In this document: positions 33,613-42,345 of the stretch, one piece after another
How positions within the stretch are numbered: position 1 is the first letter of the stretch
How the letters are laid out: the number at the start of each line of letters is the position of its first letter
Assembly (NCBI GenBank): GCA_039980455.1
Contig: JBDXCG010000003.1
Location: 124,001-188,000, forward strand
Length of the DNA stretch: 64,000 bases
Source of the DNA: CALINF01 sp039980455
GTDB lineage: Bacteria; Pseudomonadota; Gammaproteobacteria; Pseudomonadales; Halieaceae
Direction of reading: 5' to 3'
Made by a program: the position numbers and the translations under genes
The notes under the pieces: model-generated
Seen by the model: only the letters and a program-made list of their open reading frames with translations
Told to the model about the DNA's origin: nothing
The model's database searches: none

Positions 33613-34431
33613 ATGATTGAGATGAGAAAGTTCAGCATCAGTCGACTGGTTCTTATTGGCTACGGAATCTACCTGTTGCTGCCTTTGTATTGGCTGCTGT
33701 CGATGGCCCTGCGTACCAATGCAGACATAGTGGGCGACTTCTCGCTGCTACCCCCCGCTGTTACTTTTGCCAATTTTGCAGAAATCTTCTCTAATCCGGT
33801 TTGGTATAAGGGATTTGTTAACTCTCTGAGCTATGTGGCCATCAATACGACACTTTCGTTGGCTGTCGCTATTCCAGCTGCCTACTCATTTTCGCGATAC
33901 CGGTTTTTGGGCGACAAGCAGCTGTTCTTTTGGCTGCTGACGAATCGAATGGCGCCACCAGCAGTATTCTTGTTGCCATTTTTTCAGCTTTACTCGGCGG
34001 TGGGTTTGTTCGATACGCCGCTAGCGGTGGCATTGGCCCACTGTCTTTTTACAGTGCCTTTGTCGGTGTGGATACTGGAAGGGTTCTTTTCTGGTGTCCC
34101 CACGGAACTGGATGAGATGGCCAAGATTGATGGTCACAGCTTTGGCTATTTCTTCTTCCGCATATTTTTGCCCATCAACCGTGGTGCTATAGGTGTGACG
34201 CTATTTTTCTGTTTTATGTTCAGCTGGGTGGAATTGTTGCTAGCCCGCACGCTCTCAGGGGCGTCCTCCAAGCCCATCGTGGTGGTGATGACGCGTACCG
34301 TCAGCGCATCTGGGCTGGATTGGGGGGTGTTGGCCGCTGCTGGTGTGTTGACAGTATTGCCAGGCGCACTGGTAGTCTGGTTTGTTCGCAAAGACCTGGT
34401 AAAAGGCTTTGCCTTGGGGCGAGTTTCATGA
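33613..34431 (+). CDS. glpQ: Glycerol-type ABC importer, permease 2 (GlpQ-like)
   Basis: A 272-residue MalG/UgpE-type permease with six membrane segments (first: RLVLIGYGIYLLLPLYWLLSMAL). The EAA loop reads PTELDEMAKIDGHSFGYFFFRIFLPINRGAIGV. It follows permease 1 by 6 bp. The symbol means the permease of the GlpSTPQV system, not the periplasmic phosphodiesterase GlpQ. An ATG nine bases further in (33622) is an alternative start. Confidence 0.88.
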   Translation: MIEMRKFSISRLVLIGYGIYLLLPLYWLLSMALRTNADIVGDFSLLPPAVTFANFAEIFSNPVWYKGFVNSLSYVAINTTLSLAVAIPAAYSFSRYRFLGDKQLFFWLLTNRMAPPAVFLLPFFQLYSAVGLFDTPLAVALAHCLFTVPLSVWILEGFFSGVPTELDEMAKIDGHSFGYFFFRIFLPINRGAIGVTLFFCFMFSWVELLLARTLSGASSKPIVVVMTRTVSASGLDWGVLAAAGVLTVLPGALVVWFVRKDLVKGFALGRVS

Positions 34432-34441
34432 GGCTTGAATC

Positions 34442-34714
34442 ATGAGTTGGATGGCCTGGACAGTCCCTACCGCGATTTTCTTTTCATCAATAGGTATTGC
34501 TCTAGTGGTACTGACGGGCTTGGAGCTTCTGCGCCCAACCGAACGTGCTCGTGGATTTCTGCCCATCGCGACTACTCGCGGAGACCGCTTTTTCATTAGT
34601 CTACTAAGTGCAGCTTTTATTCATTTGGCATGGCTGGGTTTTTCAGGGGAAGGGCTTCTCATCGCGTCTACTATTTCAATTGTTTGGGCGGTACTGCTTA
34701 TGCGTTGGGGGTAA
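34442..34714 (+). CDS. DUF2160 small membrane protein of the glycerol-type ABC operon
   Basis: A 90-residue integral membrane protein with about three hydrophobic segments (TAIFFSSIGIALVVLTGLELL, FFISLLSAAFIHLAWLGF and LLIASTISIVWAVLLM) and the cytoplasmic motif RPTERARGFLPIATTRGDRFF. This is the DUF2160 pattern, and the family is found almost exclusively inside GlpSTPQV-type operons. Its presence is the strongest reason for the glycerol-type assignment. Its role in the transporter is unknown; an accessory subunit is plausible. Confidence 0.85.
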   Translation: MSWMAWTVPTAIFFSSIGIALVVLTGLELLRPTERARGFLPIATTRGDRFFISLLSAAFIHLAWLGFSGEGLLIASTISIVWAVLLMRWG

Positions 34715-34785
34715 GGTATCTATACTAGAGTCTGTTTTAGATTGGCCAGTGCACACTAACTGAAATGTTGAGGCGAACGATTATC

Positions 34786-36519
34786 ATGAAATCTTGGTAC
34801 AGTATTTTTTTGGTTGCGGCCCTGGCAGGGTGCTCGGAACAGTCAACCAACACGGTTCCAACGGATGCTGTTAACTTTACAGAAAATGCAAAGCGCTGGG
34901 TGGCAGAAGAATTTCAGCCATCGACGCTAACTCAAGCGCAGCAGTTAGCTGAACTCTCCTGGTTTACCGAGGCTTCTGCCGATTTTCGCGGCATGTCTAT
35001 TAATGTCGTCTCTGAAGGTCTTACTACGCACGAGTATGAAAGTACGGTGCTTACTAAGGCATTTTTTGATGTTACTGGTATTCGGGTTACCCACGATCTG
35101 ATTCAGGAAGGTGACGTCATAGAAAAGCTGCAGACGCAAATGCAGTCGGGCGAGAATGTTTATGACGCGTATGTAAATGACTCTGATCTCATCGGGACAC
35201 ATGCGCGATATGGGTACGTAATCCCGCTGAGCGACTTCATGGCGGGCGAGGGTGCTGGTGTTACTTCGCCAACCCTGGATCTAGAGGATTTCATTGGGAT
35301 TAGTTTTACTACTGGACTAGACGGCAAGATCTACCAACTGCCAGACCAGCAGTTCGCCAACCTCTATTGGTTTCGGTATGACTGGTTTACTGATCCAGAG
35401 ATTCAGGCCCAGTTTGAATCACTCTATGGCTATGCGCTTGGCGTGCCCGTAAATTGGTCTGCGTATGAAGATATCGCCGAATTTTTCAGCGAGCATGTCA
35501 AAGAAATAGACGGTAAGCGCGTTTATGGCCATATGGACTATGGCAAAAAGGATCCGTCCTTGGGTTGGCGCTTTACCGATGCGTGGCTGTCTATGGCGGG
35601 CGCGGGAGACGCGGGTATCCCCAACGGTTTGCCTGTTGATGAATGGGGTATTCGTGTTGAAGATTGTCGCCCGGTTGGCTCCAGTGTCAGTCGCGGCGGG
35701 GCTACAAACGGACCTGCCGCAGTGTATGCCCTGTCTAAGTATATGGATTGGCTGAAGCGTTTTGCACCGCCAGAGGCCGGCGGTATGACATTTTCAGAAT
35801 CCGGTCCCGTACCGGCCCAGGGGCATATCGCACAGCAGATATTCTGGTACACGACATTCACTGCGGACATGATTCAGCCGGGGCTGGCAGTGGTCAATGA
35901 AGACGGCACACCTAAGTGGCGAATGGCACCTTCCCCACATGGACCCTATTGGAGCGAAGGCATGAAATTGGGCTATCAAGATACGGGGTCTTGGACTTTA
36001 CTCAAAAGCACGCCTCTTGATAGACGCAAAGCTGCCTGGCTGTATGCGCAGTTCGTCACAGCAAAAACCGTTTCACTTAAAAAGACAATCGTAGGGCTTA
36101 CCCCTATTCGCAACTCAGATCTGAATTCTCAGGCGATGACAGATCTTGCGCCGAAGCTAGGTGGATTAGTTGAGTTTTATCGCAGTCCCGCGCGTACTTT
36201 GTGGACTCCTACGGGCACCAACGTACCCGATTATCCGAAGCTTGCGCAGCTATGGTGGGCTAACGTAGCAAATGCCGTGGGTGGTGAGGTATCGCCGCAA
36301 GTTGCTATGGATTCCTTGGCCGAGCAGCAAGACCGCGTACTTGAACGATTAGAGCGCCACGGAGTGCTCGGGGAATGTGGGCCTGCCCTGAATGAGCCTC
36401 GAGACGCTCAGTACTGGCTGCAGCAGCCGGGAGCACCCAAACCCAAGCTCGACAATGAAAAACCACAGGGCGAAACCGTGCCCTATGATGAGCTTATTAA
36501 GGTTTGGCAGACCGGCTAG
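34786..36519 (+). CDS. glpV: Glycerol-type ABC importer, substrate-binding lipoprotein (GlpV-like)
   Basis: A large (577-residue) type I extracellular solute-binding protein. From ATG 34786 it reads MKSWYSIFLVAALAGCSEQ, a lipoprotein signal peptide with lipobox LAGC, so the protein should be membrane-anchored in the periplasm. The in-frame ATG at 34765 would add MLRRTII and is also possible. Motifs include VTGIRVTHDLIQEGDVIEKLQTQMQSG, YVIPLSDFMAGEG, YRYDWF-type segments and DTGSWTLLKSTPLDRRKAAWLYAQFVTAKT. The size far exceeds sugar-binding proteins (about 400) and fits the GlpV family. It is the last gene of the operon, and glpK or glpD are not in the window. Confidence 0.85.
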   Translation: MKSWYSIFLVAALAGCSEQSTNTVPTDAVNFTENAKRWVAEEFQPSTLTQAQQLAELSWFTEASADFRGMSINVVSEGLTTHEYESTVLTKAFFDVTGIRVTHDLIQEGDVIEKLQTQMQSGENVYDAYVNDSDLIGTHARYGYVIPLSDFMAGEGAGVTSPTLDLEDFIGISFTTGLDGKIYQLPDQQFANLYWFRYDWFTDPEIQAQFESLYGYALGVPVNWSAYEDIAEFFSEHVKEIDGKRVYGHMDYGKKDPSLGWRFTDAWLSMAGAGDAGIPNGLPVDEWGIRVEDCRPVGSSVSRGGATNGPAAVYALSKYMDWLKRFAPPEAGGMTFSESGPVPAQGHIAQQIFWYTTFTADMIQPGLAVVNEDGTPKWRMAPSPHGPYWSEGMKLGYQDTGSWTLLKSTPLDRRKAAWLYAQFVTAKTVSLKKTIVGLTPIRNSDLNSQAMTDLAPKLGGLVEFYRSPARTLWTPTGTNVPDYPKLAQLWWANVANAVGGEVSPQVAMDSLAEQQDRVLERLERHGVLGECGPALNEPRDAQYWLQQPGAPKPKLDNEKPQGETVPYDELIKVWQTG

Positions 36520-36589
36520 AATTTTGGGGTGTCTACCCAAATGACCGTAAAGAGCAGGTGGTTATCTGGGTAGGGTGGTAGTGTAGAAT

Positions 36590-36660
36590 GTGGGAATTGT
36601 AGATTTCCCGCTTACAGGGAATTTCCCGGAGACAATCCCTACTCGGACTGCCTCCACCGC
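36590..36660 (+). other. Possible degenerate tRNA/tmRNA 3' end
   Basis: The segment ends ...CTCGGACTGCCTCCACCGCCATTC directly before a stable-RNA-style hairpin. CTCCACC-GCCA looks like an acceptor 3' strand, discriminator and CCA. No matching 5' acceptor strand, intact T-loop or tag-reading frame was found, so at most it is a remnant or an attachment-site scar. The surrounding 36520-36665 also contains CTACCCA/TGGGTAG and GGGAA/TTCCC inverted repeats. The resemblance is by eye only. Confidence 0.2.
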
Positions 36661-36665
36661 CATTC

Positions 36666-36704
36666 AAACAAGAAAGGGCACTCGGTGGGTGCCCTTTCTT
36701 GTTT
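36666..36704 (+). terminator. Long hairpin terminator downstream of glpV
   Basis: A perfect 16-bp stem, AAACAAGAAAGGGCAC with GTGCCCTTTCTTGTTT, has a 7-nt loop (36682-36688). The T-rich 3' arm acts as the U-tract, the same design as the tRNA-Ser terminator. It probably ends the glp-type operon and/or a small RNA just upstream. Confidence 0.75.
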
Positions 36705-36823
36705 AGGGGACAAAGGCAAAATGTTGCGGGTAGTATCATCGAACATACCCTCAGCAAGACTTGCTAGTCTGCAGCAAGCACTAGATACAGTGACTACCGT
36801 ATATCGTTACCCAGGAGAACAGC

Positions 36824-38011
36824 ATGAGCAGCAAGATTCCACGTAGTGCAGAGAACGACTACAGCACCGACATCATTAGCCAGCGGCAGCAGTTCTTGGA
36901 AGAAAAGAGCGGTGCCACGTTAAATCATACGAAGGCGTTCACCTTCGACCCCGAGACCATGGAAGGAAACTGCGAGCAGATATTCGGCGTCGCCCAGCTT
37001 CCAATCGGCGTGGCAGGCCCGCTGCTTGTGAATGGAGAGCACGCACAAGGCGAATTTTATGTTCCGATGGCCACCGTGGAAGGCACTCTTATCGCCAGCT
37101 ATAACCGTGGTATGCGCGTAATACGCGAGAGCGGTGGCGTTATGACCACGGTGATGGGCGAAGCCATGCAGCGCGCCCCCGCCTTTTTGTTCAAAAACGC
37201 GCGCGAAGCACGTGACTTCAGCCATTGGCTGAGCGACAACTTCGATGCCATCAAAGCGCAGGCTGAATCGACTACTTCTGTGGGCAAGTTACATGAGATC
37301 GAGCAGTATGCGGTACACGCGATCGTTTACACGCGCTTTGACTACAGCACGGGTGATGCGGCAGGGCAGAATATGACGGGCAAGGCGACATACTTTGCTT
37401 GTGAATGGATCAAAGACAACTACCCTGGCCCGCTGCGTACCTATATGCTCTCTGGCGGCATGGATACCGAAAAGCGAACTTCTTTTGTTAACTCGCTGAA
37501 GGGCCGCGGTCGCAAAGTGACCGCCGAACTGACAATCCCACGAAAAGTGCTAATGGAAGTGCTGCGCATTACCCCAGAGCAAATGCTGCACGGGCAGCAA
37601 ATCTCTACAACAGCGGCCCTGTTAACTGGCGCATCCAACAATGCAGCGCACCCTGCTAACGGTCTTGCTGCTCTGTTTATGGCAACTGGTCAGGATATGG
37701 CAAACATTGCCGAAGCGAACCAGTGTACGGTTTACACACATATTACCCGTGAAGGCGATCTGCACTACTCCATCACAATGCCTGCGCTGATCATGGCTAC
37801 CTTCGGCGGCGGCACCAATCTCTCTACGCAGCGCGAGTGTCTGGAACTCATGGACTGCTTTGGTAAAGATAAAGCGTATAAGCTATTGGAAATTGCGGCT
37901 GGAATGGTTGTTGCCGGCGAGCTGTCATTGAGCGCAGCTACTAAGCGTGACAAAGCAACAGGCAAGAACGAGTGGGTAGACGCCCACGAAAAGCTGGGAC
38001 GCAATCGTTAG
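36824..38011 (+). CDS. Hydroxymethylglutaryl-CoA reductase, class I type
   Basis: A 395-residue HMG-CoA reductase. The catalytic set of class I enzymes is complete: Glu86 in PMATVEGTLIAS, Lys217 in DTEKRTS, Asp291 in GQDMANIAE and His388 in DAHEKLG. GNCEQIFGVAQLPIGVAGPL is the substrate-binding ENVIG-like region. The cofactor motif DAMGMNM reads DAAGQNM. There is no membrane domain, so it is cytosolic. The enzyme interconverts HMG-CoA and mevalonate with NAD(P)H. No other mevalonate-pathway gene is in the window, so a biosynthetic or catabolic role cannot be assigned. AGGAG lies 8-9 bp upstream of the ATG. Confidence 0.92.
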   Translation: MSSKIPRSAENDYSTDIISQRQQFLEEKSGATLNHTKAFTFDPETMEGNCEQIFGVAQLPIGVAGPLLVNGEHAQGEFYVPMATVEGTLIASYNRGMRVIRESGGVMTTVMGEAMQRAPAFLFKNAREARDFSHWLSDNFDAIKAQAESTTSVGKLHEIEQYAVHAIVYTRFDYSTGDAAGQNMTGKATYFACEWIKDNYPGPLRTYMLSGGMDTEKRTSFVNSLKGRGRKVTAELTIPRKVLMEVLRITPEQMLHGQQISTTAALLTGASNNAAHPANGLAALFMATGQDMANIAEANQCTVYTHITREGDLHYSITMPALIMATFGGGTNLSTQRECLELMDCFGKDKAYKLLEIAAGMVVAGELSLSAATKRDKATGKNEWVDAHEKLGRNR

Positions 38012-38101
38012 AGGTGTTTGATAACACGCTGGGCGAGCGTCCGGCGTGCTATCAAGTCGATCCTCCACTGGAAGATAGGCTCAAGGGCGATTAGCGCTTT
38101 G

Positions 38102-40261
38102 CTAGAGAACCACTTCTGACCAACCAAGCTTGGCGCGTTCACTATTTACGTGATCGGTCATTGTTTGCCTAAGTTGCTCAAATCGGGGCTGCCCGCTGAG
38201 TGTGCTTAGTACCGGATCGGCGAACACTTGAAACCCCAAAGCGATTCTATCCCACGCGAGTTCCAGCGCATCAATTGCGCCTTCCGGATCTCCGCGCAAA
38301 AGTTTTGTCTTGGCATCAAGCGTGAAGGATCCGATAAACGCACTATTGCGCAAGCGACTGGTGTATTCCTCCACACGTATCAGTAGCGCTTCAGCTTCGT
38401 CCTGCCTTCCCATCTTGCGCCAGCAAAAAACACGGTTCAGCGCTAGATTGCTGTTACTGCGAAGTGAACCGGGGTTTATCTGGCCGTATATTCTGACGTT
38501 ACTTCCGTGCGCCTCGTCGAGCGAGGCCATGGCCCCTTTGCAGTCGCCGGCGTTGATTTGTGCGATTGAGCGTTCCTCCAACACAATGGGTACGCGCTGC
38601 AGGAACTCGGGAAGCTCTGCATATTGTCTGAGCGCGTCCTGGGGGTGGCCGCGCCAGCTGGTCAAAAACATGCGATAAGCAAATGGGCTACGCATATTAT
38701 CTATGAACGGTGAATCGAATCGCCAAAGCTCTAACACGGCAATGAATCGCTCACCCTCCAAATTCCATTCGACGCCTTCGCTAGCAAGTTCCTGATATTG
38801 GCGAGCGTAATCTCTACCACTGCGCATCGCCATTCTCGCTCGAATTGTCCGCTCTTCACGCGGTTTAAAATCGTCACCGTAGCGACGCTTCATGTTGTCA
38901 AAAGCCCTTTCGGCAATGGTGACCTGCTCCGGTGACAACGCCGCTACAGCCCGCCTCCAGCGATTGATCACTGCCACATCATTCAACGGGTCGAGAGTAA
39001 TAGCCATCGACATGGCTTCCCACGCGCCCTGCAAATAGCCCATTGATCCGAGCACCTCAGCACGTGCTAGGTAAGCGCTCGCAAGATTCGGGTTCACTGC
39101 AATAGCGAGATTTGCACTCTCAAGGGCTTCGTCAAATCGATAGCGATCATAATGCAAAACACTCTGTGCTACATGAGCTTCAGCTAAGTTGGGATCCAGC
39201 GACAACGCCTGTTCGATTCCATGCTGGGCAATCTGCAGAGCTTCTTCTTCGGGAATGCCGTCCCAGAACTGGCTTGCCCTTAGGATAATCGCCAACTCTG
39301 CTTTTGCCGCCCAGGCCGATGCCAGGCCGGGGTCAAGCTCCACGGCTTGTGTGTACAGCTTGTAAGCTTCCTGAGCCTGATTGGGTTTGCGTGCCAGCTC
39401 ATTGCCACGAAGATAGAGGTCGTACGCATCGATATTTCCACCACGGGCTCCACCGAAGTCGGGTATGTCCAGATGTAGGCTGAGTGCTTTTACGATCGCA
39501 GCTGCAATCTCATCCTGTACGGCAAACACATCGTTCAGCTCACGGTCATAGGTTTCAGACCAAAGGTGATACCCATCATTTGACGTAATCAGCTGGGCGG
39601 TGATGCGAATTCGAGTGCCCGATCGCCGGACGCTTCCTTCCAGAACATGGGCTACCTGCAAGACTTCACCAATTTCCCGAATGTCGGTTTGCTTGCCTTT
39701 GAAGGCGAAGGATGACGTTCTGGCAGCCACTTTCAGGCCTTTTTGTTTCGCAAGCAGATTGAGTAGCTCTTCAGATAACCCATCTGAGAAGTAACCCTGC
39801 GCCTCATCGTCGCTCATATTGGCGAATGGGAGCACTGCTATGGAGTTTTCCTCGAGCACCTCACTAGCAACCTGAGTATCTTCTGGAGTGACAGCACTCT
39901 CAATCAGGCTCTTTTCCAATACGTAGCTGTCGACGATGACAAGTACTAGCGATACGGCAAGTAGCACGACAATAATTACATTCAGTGGGCGGGTTGCAGT
40001 TGAAGTCTGTTCCCCAGAGGTATTGTCAGCCCCTATATCCCGACGCAAGCCGTGTTGAGTGAGTTGAAACATCCAGGCAAAGATGAGCACAAACGGAAAA
40101 GCAATGATTCCCAGCCAGACAACCAACGAAGACATCGAGTCTGGTATGTTAAGTGTGGGGCCCACGGTAGTCGTAATCTGAATGACTACCCAGAAGGTCA
40201 CCAGATAAGCGGTTGCAACGCGAATAACGTTGCGACGGCGAAGTTCAGAAAAGAGGTTCAT
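38102..40261 (-). CDS. Membrane-anchored TolB-like/TPR protein
   Basis: A 719-residue protein. The N-terminus carries three membrane segments (VATAYLVTFWVVIQITTTVG, VVWLGIIAFPFVLIFAWMFQL and LNVIIVVLLAVSLVLVIVDSYVL). A TolB-N/FlgO-like domain follows (about 140-255), beginning SIAVLPFANMSDDEAQGYFSDGLSEELLNLLAKQ and including VAHVLEGSVRRSGTRIRITAQLI. The remaining 450 residues are mostly TPR-like helical pairs (AYDLYLRGNELARKPNQAQEAYKLYTQAVELDPGLASAWAAKAEL). Such modules usually follow an N-terminal DNA-binding or adenylate-cyclase domain; here neither is present. It probably acts as a membrane scaffold or sensor. The partner and signal are unknown. Confidence 0.8.
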   Translation of the reverse strand: MNLFSELRRRNVIRVATAYLVTFWVVIQITTTVGPTLNIPDSMSSLVVWLGIIAFPFVLIFAWMFQLTQHGLRRDIGADNTSGEQTSTATRPLNVIIVVLLAVSLVLVIVDSYVLEKSLIESAVTPEDTQVASEVLEENSIAVLPFANMSDDEAQGYFSDGLSEELLNLLAKQKGLKVAARTSSFAFKGKQTDIREIGEVLQVAHVLEGSVRRSGTRIRITAQLITSNDGYHLWSETYDRELNDVFAVQDEIAAAIVKALSLHLDIPDFGGARGGNIDAYDLYLRGNELARKPNQAQEAYKLYTQAVELDPGLASAWAAKAELAIILRASQFWDGIPEEEALQIAQHGIEQALSLDPNLAEAHVAQSVLHYDRYRFDEALESANLAIAVNPNLASAYLARAEVLGSMGYLQGAWEAMSMAITLDPLNDVAVINRWRRAVAALSPEQVTIAERAFDNMKRRYGDDFKPREERTIRARMAMRSGRDYARQYQELASEGVEWNLEGERFIAVLELWRFDSPFIDNMRSPFAYRMFLTSWRGHPQDALRQYAELPEFLQRVPIVLEERSIAQINAGDCKGAMASLDEAHGSNVRIYGQINPGSLRSNSNLALNRVFCWRKMGRQDEAEALLIRVEEYTSRLRNSAFIGSFTLDAKTKLLRGDPEGAIDALELAWDRIALGFQVFADPVLSTLSGQPRFEQLRQTMTDHVNSERAKLGWSEVVL

Positions 40262-40437
40262 GGTTGAGAATTGTAGCGATATAAACGTGATTGCACGAGC
40301 ATAAGAAACTGGATGTCGCCCAAAATCTGATCGTTTTCCTTATTGCATAGGTCGACGATTCGCTTGAACATGATTTATACCGCACTGGCCGGTTGTGAAA
40401 TCGGTGGCCTGGCGTAGTCTGTTACGCTGTATTTTCT

Positions 40438-40794
40438 TTAGAAGGGTATATCGTCGTCTGCCATACCTGCAGGGGGAGCGCTGTACGGGGGTGGTTGTTG
40501 GCCGTCGTCAGCTTGCGTGTTCTGCGCACCGGATGGTGCAATCTTCCATCCTTGTAAGTTATTAAAGTATCGCCCGTTGTACTCCCGCCCACGAATATCA
40601 AAAGTCACCGTTACCTCTTGGCCGGGCTCGAGGGTGTCTAACAAGGCAACTTTATCCTGCACAAACTCAATATTGATCTCCTGAGGGTATTTTCCGTCCT
40701 CGACGATCACCACCATTTCCCGCTTGGTAAATCCACTATCGAATGTCTTGGGATCCTGGATAAGTTTTATCTTTCCAGTTAAGTCGTAAGCCAC
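40438..40794 (-). CDS. DUF3127 family protein with SSB-like acidic tail
   Basis: A 118-residue OB-fold-like protein: MAYDLTGKIKLIQDPKTFDSGFTKREMVVIVEDGKYPQEINIEFVQDK, then GQEVTVTFDIRGREYNGRYFNNLQGWKI, the DUF3127 pattern. A Gln/Pro-rich linker (about 92-110) leads to the final DDDIPF, the tail by which single-stranded DNA-binding protein recruits repair and replication proteins. The architecture suggests an SSB-related nucleic-acid-binding role, but the family is uncharacterised and nothing nearby helps. It is monocistronic. Confidence 0.85.
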   Translation of the reverse strand: MAYDLTGKIKLIQDPKTFDSGFTKREMVVIVEDGKYPQEINIEFVQDKVALLDTLEPGQEVTVTFDIRGREYNGRYFNNLQGWKIAPSGAQNTQADDGQQPPPYSAPPAGMADDDIPF

Positions 40795-40902
40795 GTTGTT
40801 CTCTCCGAGGTAAGTTGCAAACCAATGTACTTTAGCGGTTGGAAGTCTATCTTGCCGTTGCGCTTAGGGATACTTCCCGATTGAATATTGATGCGGGTAG
40901 TC

Positions 40903-41886
40903 TCAAAGTTTAACCACGACTTTGCCTTCTACCTTTCCCTTGGCGATATGTTCTATCGCGCTGCGGGCGTCATCAAAATCGAATACCTGCGGAGCAGACA
41001 CTTTAAGGGAGCCGTCGTCCCAGTGCTTTATCAAGTCCTCGTGTGCGGCAAGTACCTGTTGTGGGGTATAGCCAACGGGCATTGCGCCTAGCAGCGTGAG
41101 ATTCTTCATCAATGTTTCAACAAGTGTGATGTGTGCCCACTCTCCGCTTGCATAACCGATAACCAGAAAACGCCCCTCGAACGCGAGGGCTTTGAAGGCT
41201 GCTCGCCCGGCCTTTCCGCCCACGGGATCAAACACCAATGACACACCTTTGCCATCGGTCAATTCCTTTGCGGTCGCGGTGACATCCTGTTCTCTTCTGT
41301 CGATCACCGCATCTGCGCCGATTGATTTACAGTACGCGGCTTTCTCGGGTCCGCCTGCAACCGCAATGACGCGCGCACCTTTGGCCTTGCCTAATTGCAC
41401 GGCGGCTGCGCCTGAGCTACCTGAGGCACCTAGCACCAGCAGGGTGTCATCCGCAGTGATCTTGGCGCGCCGCACCAGAGCAACCCAGGCGGTCTGATAG
41501 GGAATAAAAAAGCCTGCCGCCTCAGTGCCCGCCATTTTGTCCGGAATGGGTAGGGCGGCTGCCGCGTGCATCAGGCACGACTCCGCAAGCCCGCCGCGTT
41601 GTGTCTGGAAGAGTGTAGGTCCCAGCGCGCGTGTGCCAACGAGCGCAGTATCAACATTTGCGCCAACGGCAACGACCCTTCCTGCCGCCTCCTGTGATGG
41701 CGTAAATGGAAGAGGTGGCGTTAGAGGGTAGTTGTCGTTGCACATCAATACGTCGGGTAGACCCAGACCGGCAGCTTCCACCGCAACTTTGAGTTGACCT
41801 GGGCCTGGTTCAAAGTCCTGCGCATCTTCTTCAAGACGCCAGATATCGGTGGGGTTCCCAAAAGACTCTACTATCCATCTGCGCAT
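40903..41886 (-). CDS. NADPH:quinone oxidoreductase family protein (zinc-free MDR)
   Basis: A 327-residue medium-chain reductase without the structural zinc Cys cluster. The N-terminal GroES-like half has FTPSQEAAGRVVAVGANV. The Rossmann half has TLLVLGASGSSGAAAVQLGKAKGARVIA, VSLVFDPVGG and EGRFLVIGYASGEW, typical of QorA-like enzymes and acyl-CoA-associated MDR proteins. It probably reduces quinones or enals with NADPH. It is the 5'-most gene of a short minus-strand run with the DUF3127 gene downstream. A second member lies at 50557-51570. Confidence 0.88.
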   Translation of the reverse strand: MRRWIVESFGNPTDIWRLEEDAQDFEPGPGQLKVAVEAAGLGLPDVLMCNDNYPLTPPLPFTPSQEAAGRVVAVGANVDTALVGTRALGPTLFQTQRGGLAESCLMHAAAALPIPDKMAGTEAAGFFIPYQTAWVALVRRAKITADDTLLVLGASGSSGAAAVQLGKAKGARVIAVAGGPEKAAYCKSIGADAVIDRREQDVTATAKELTDGKGVSLVFDPVGGKAGRAAFKALAFEGRFLVIGYASGEWAHITLVETLMKNLTLLGAMPVGYTPQQVLAAHEDLIKHWDDGSLKVSAPQVFDFDDARSAIEHIAKGKVEGKVVVKL

Positions 41887-41997
41887 TCCATTTTCTCCAG
41901 TGTGTGCGGTTGTACTCGCAATAGTGCTGACTTGATGTGGCTAGGGGTTATTCGCTCTGTTGCAAACTTGGCATTCGTTGCTTTGTGGCAGTCTATC

Positions 41998-42252
41998 TTA
42001 CTTCCTGAAGTCTGTCGGTCGCTCCAGTTCATAAATTGAATCGCCTATTTCACTGACTTTTTGCGCCGCCACGGCTTGGGCATCATTGAGCCCCTGGTTG
42101 TAGAAGTACGCACCGACTTGCTCGCCAAAAAAGTCGATCAAAAACTCGGCCTCGAATGTGCCGATTGATTGATTTAACTCGTCCTCGAAGTACTTCTTAA
42201 CCTTGTGAACAATTTGCGACTTCTCTTCAGCCGTAAACTCTAGCGTTGCCAT
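41998..42252 (-). CDS. DUF2164 family protein
   Basis: An 84-residue acidic helical protein: LEFTAEEKSQIVHKVKKYFEDELNQSIGTFEAEFLIDFFGEQVGAYFYNQGLNDAQ, then EIGDSIYELERPT. This is the DUF2164 pattern; no function is known. AGGAG stands 6 bp before the ATG. It lies between the porin gene upstream and the quinone reductase downstream on the same strand, with no obvious functional link. Confidence 0.82.
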   Translation of the reverse strand: MATLEFTAEEKSQIVHKVKKYFEDELNQSIGTFEAEFLIDFFGEQVGAYFYNQGLNDAQAVAAQKVSEIGDSIYELERPTDFRK

Positions 42253-42345
42253 TTGTTCTCCTTGCGGTTGGTAAGCGAGCCAGTCACGCCAGTGCGTGGA
42301 TAAGAACGATCCGATGCAATCTGTTGCTGTAATCGGTAGCTGGCG

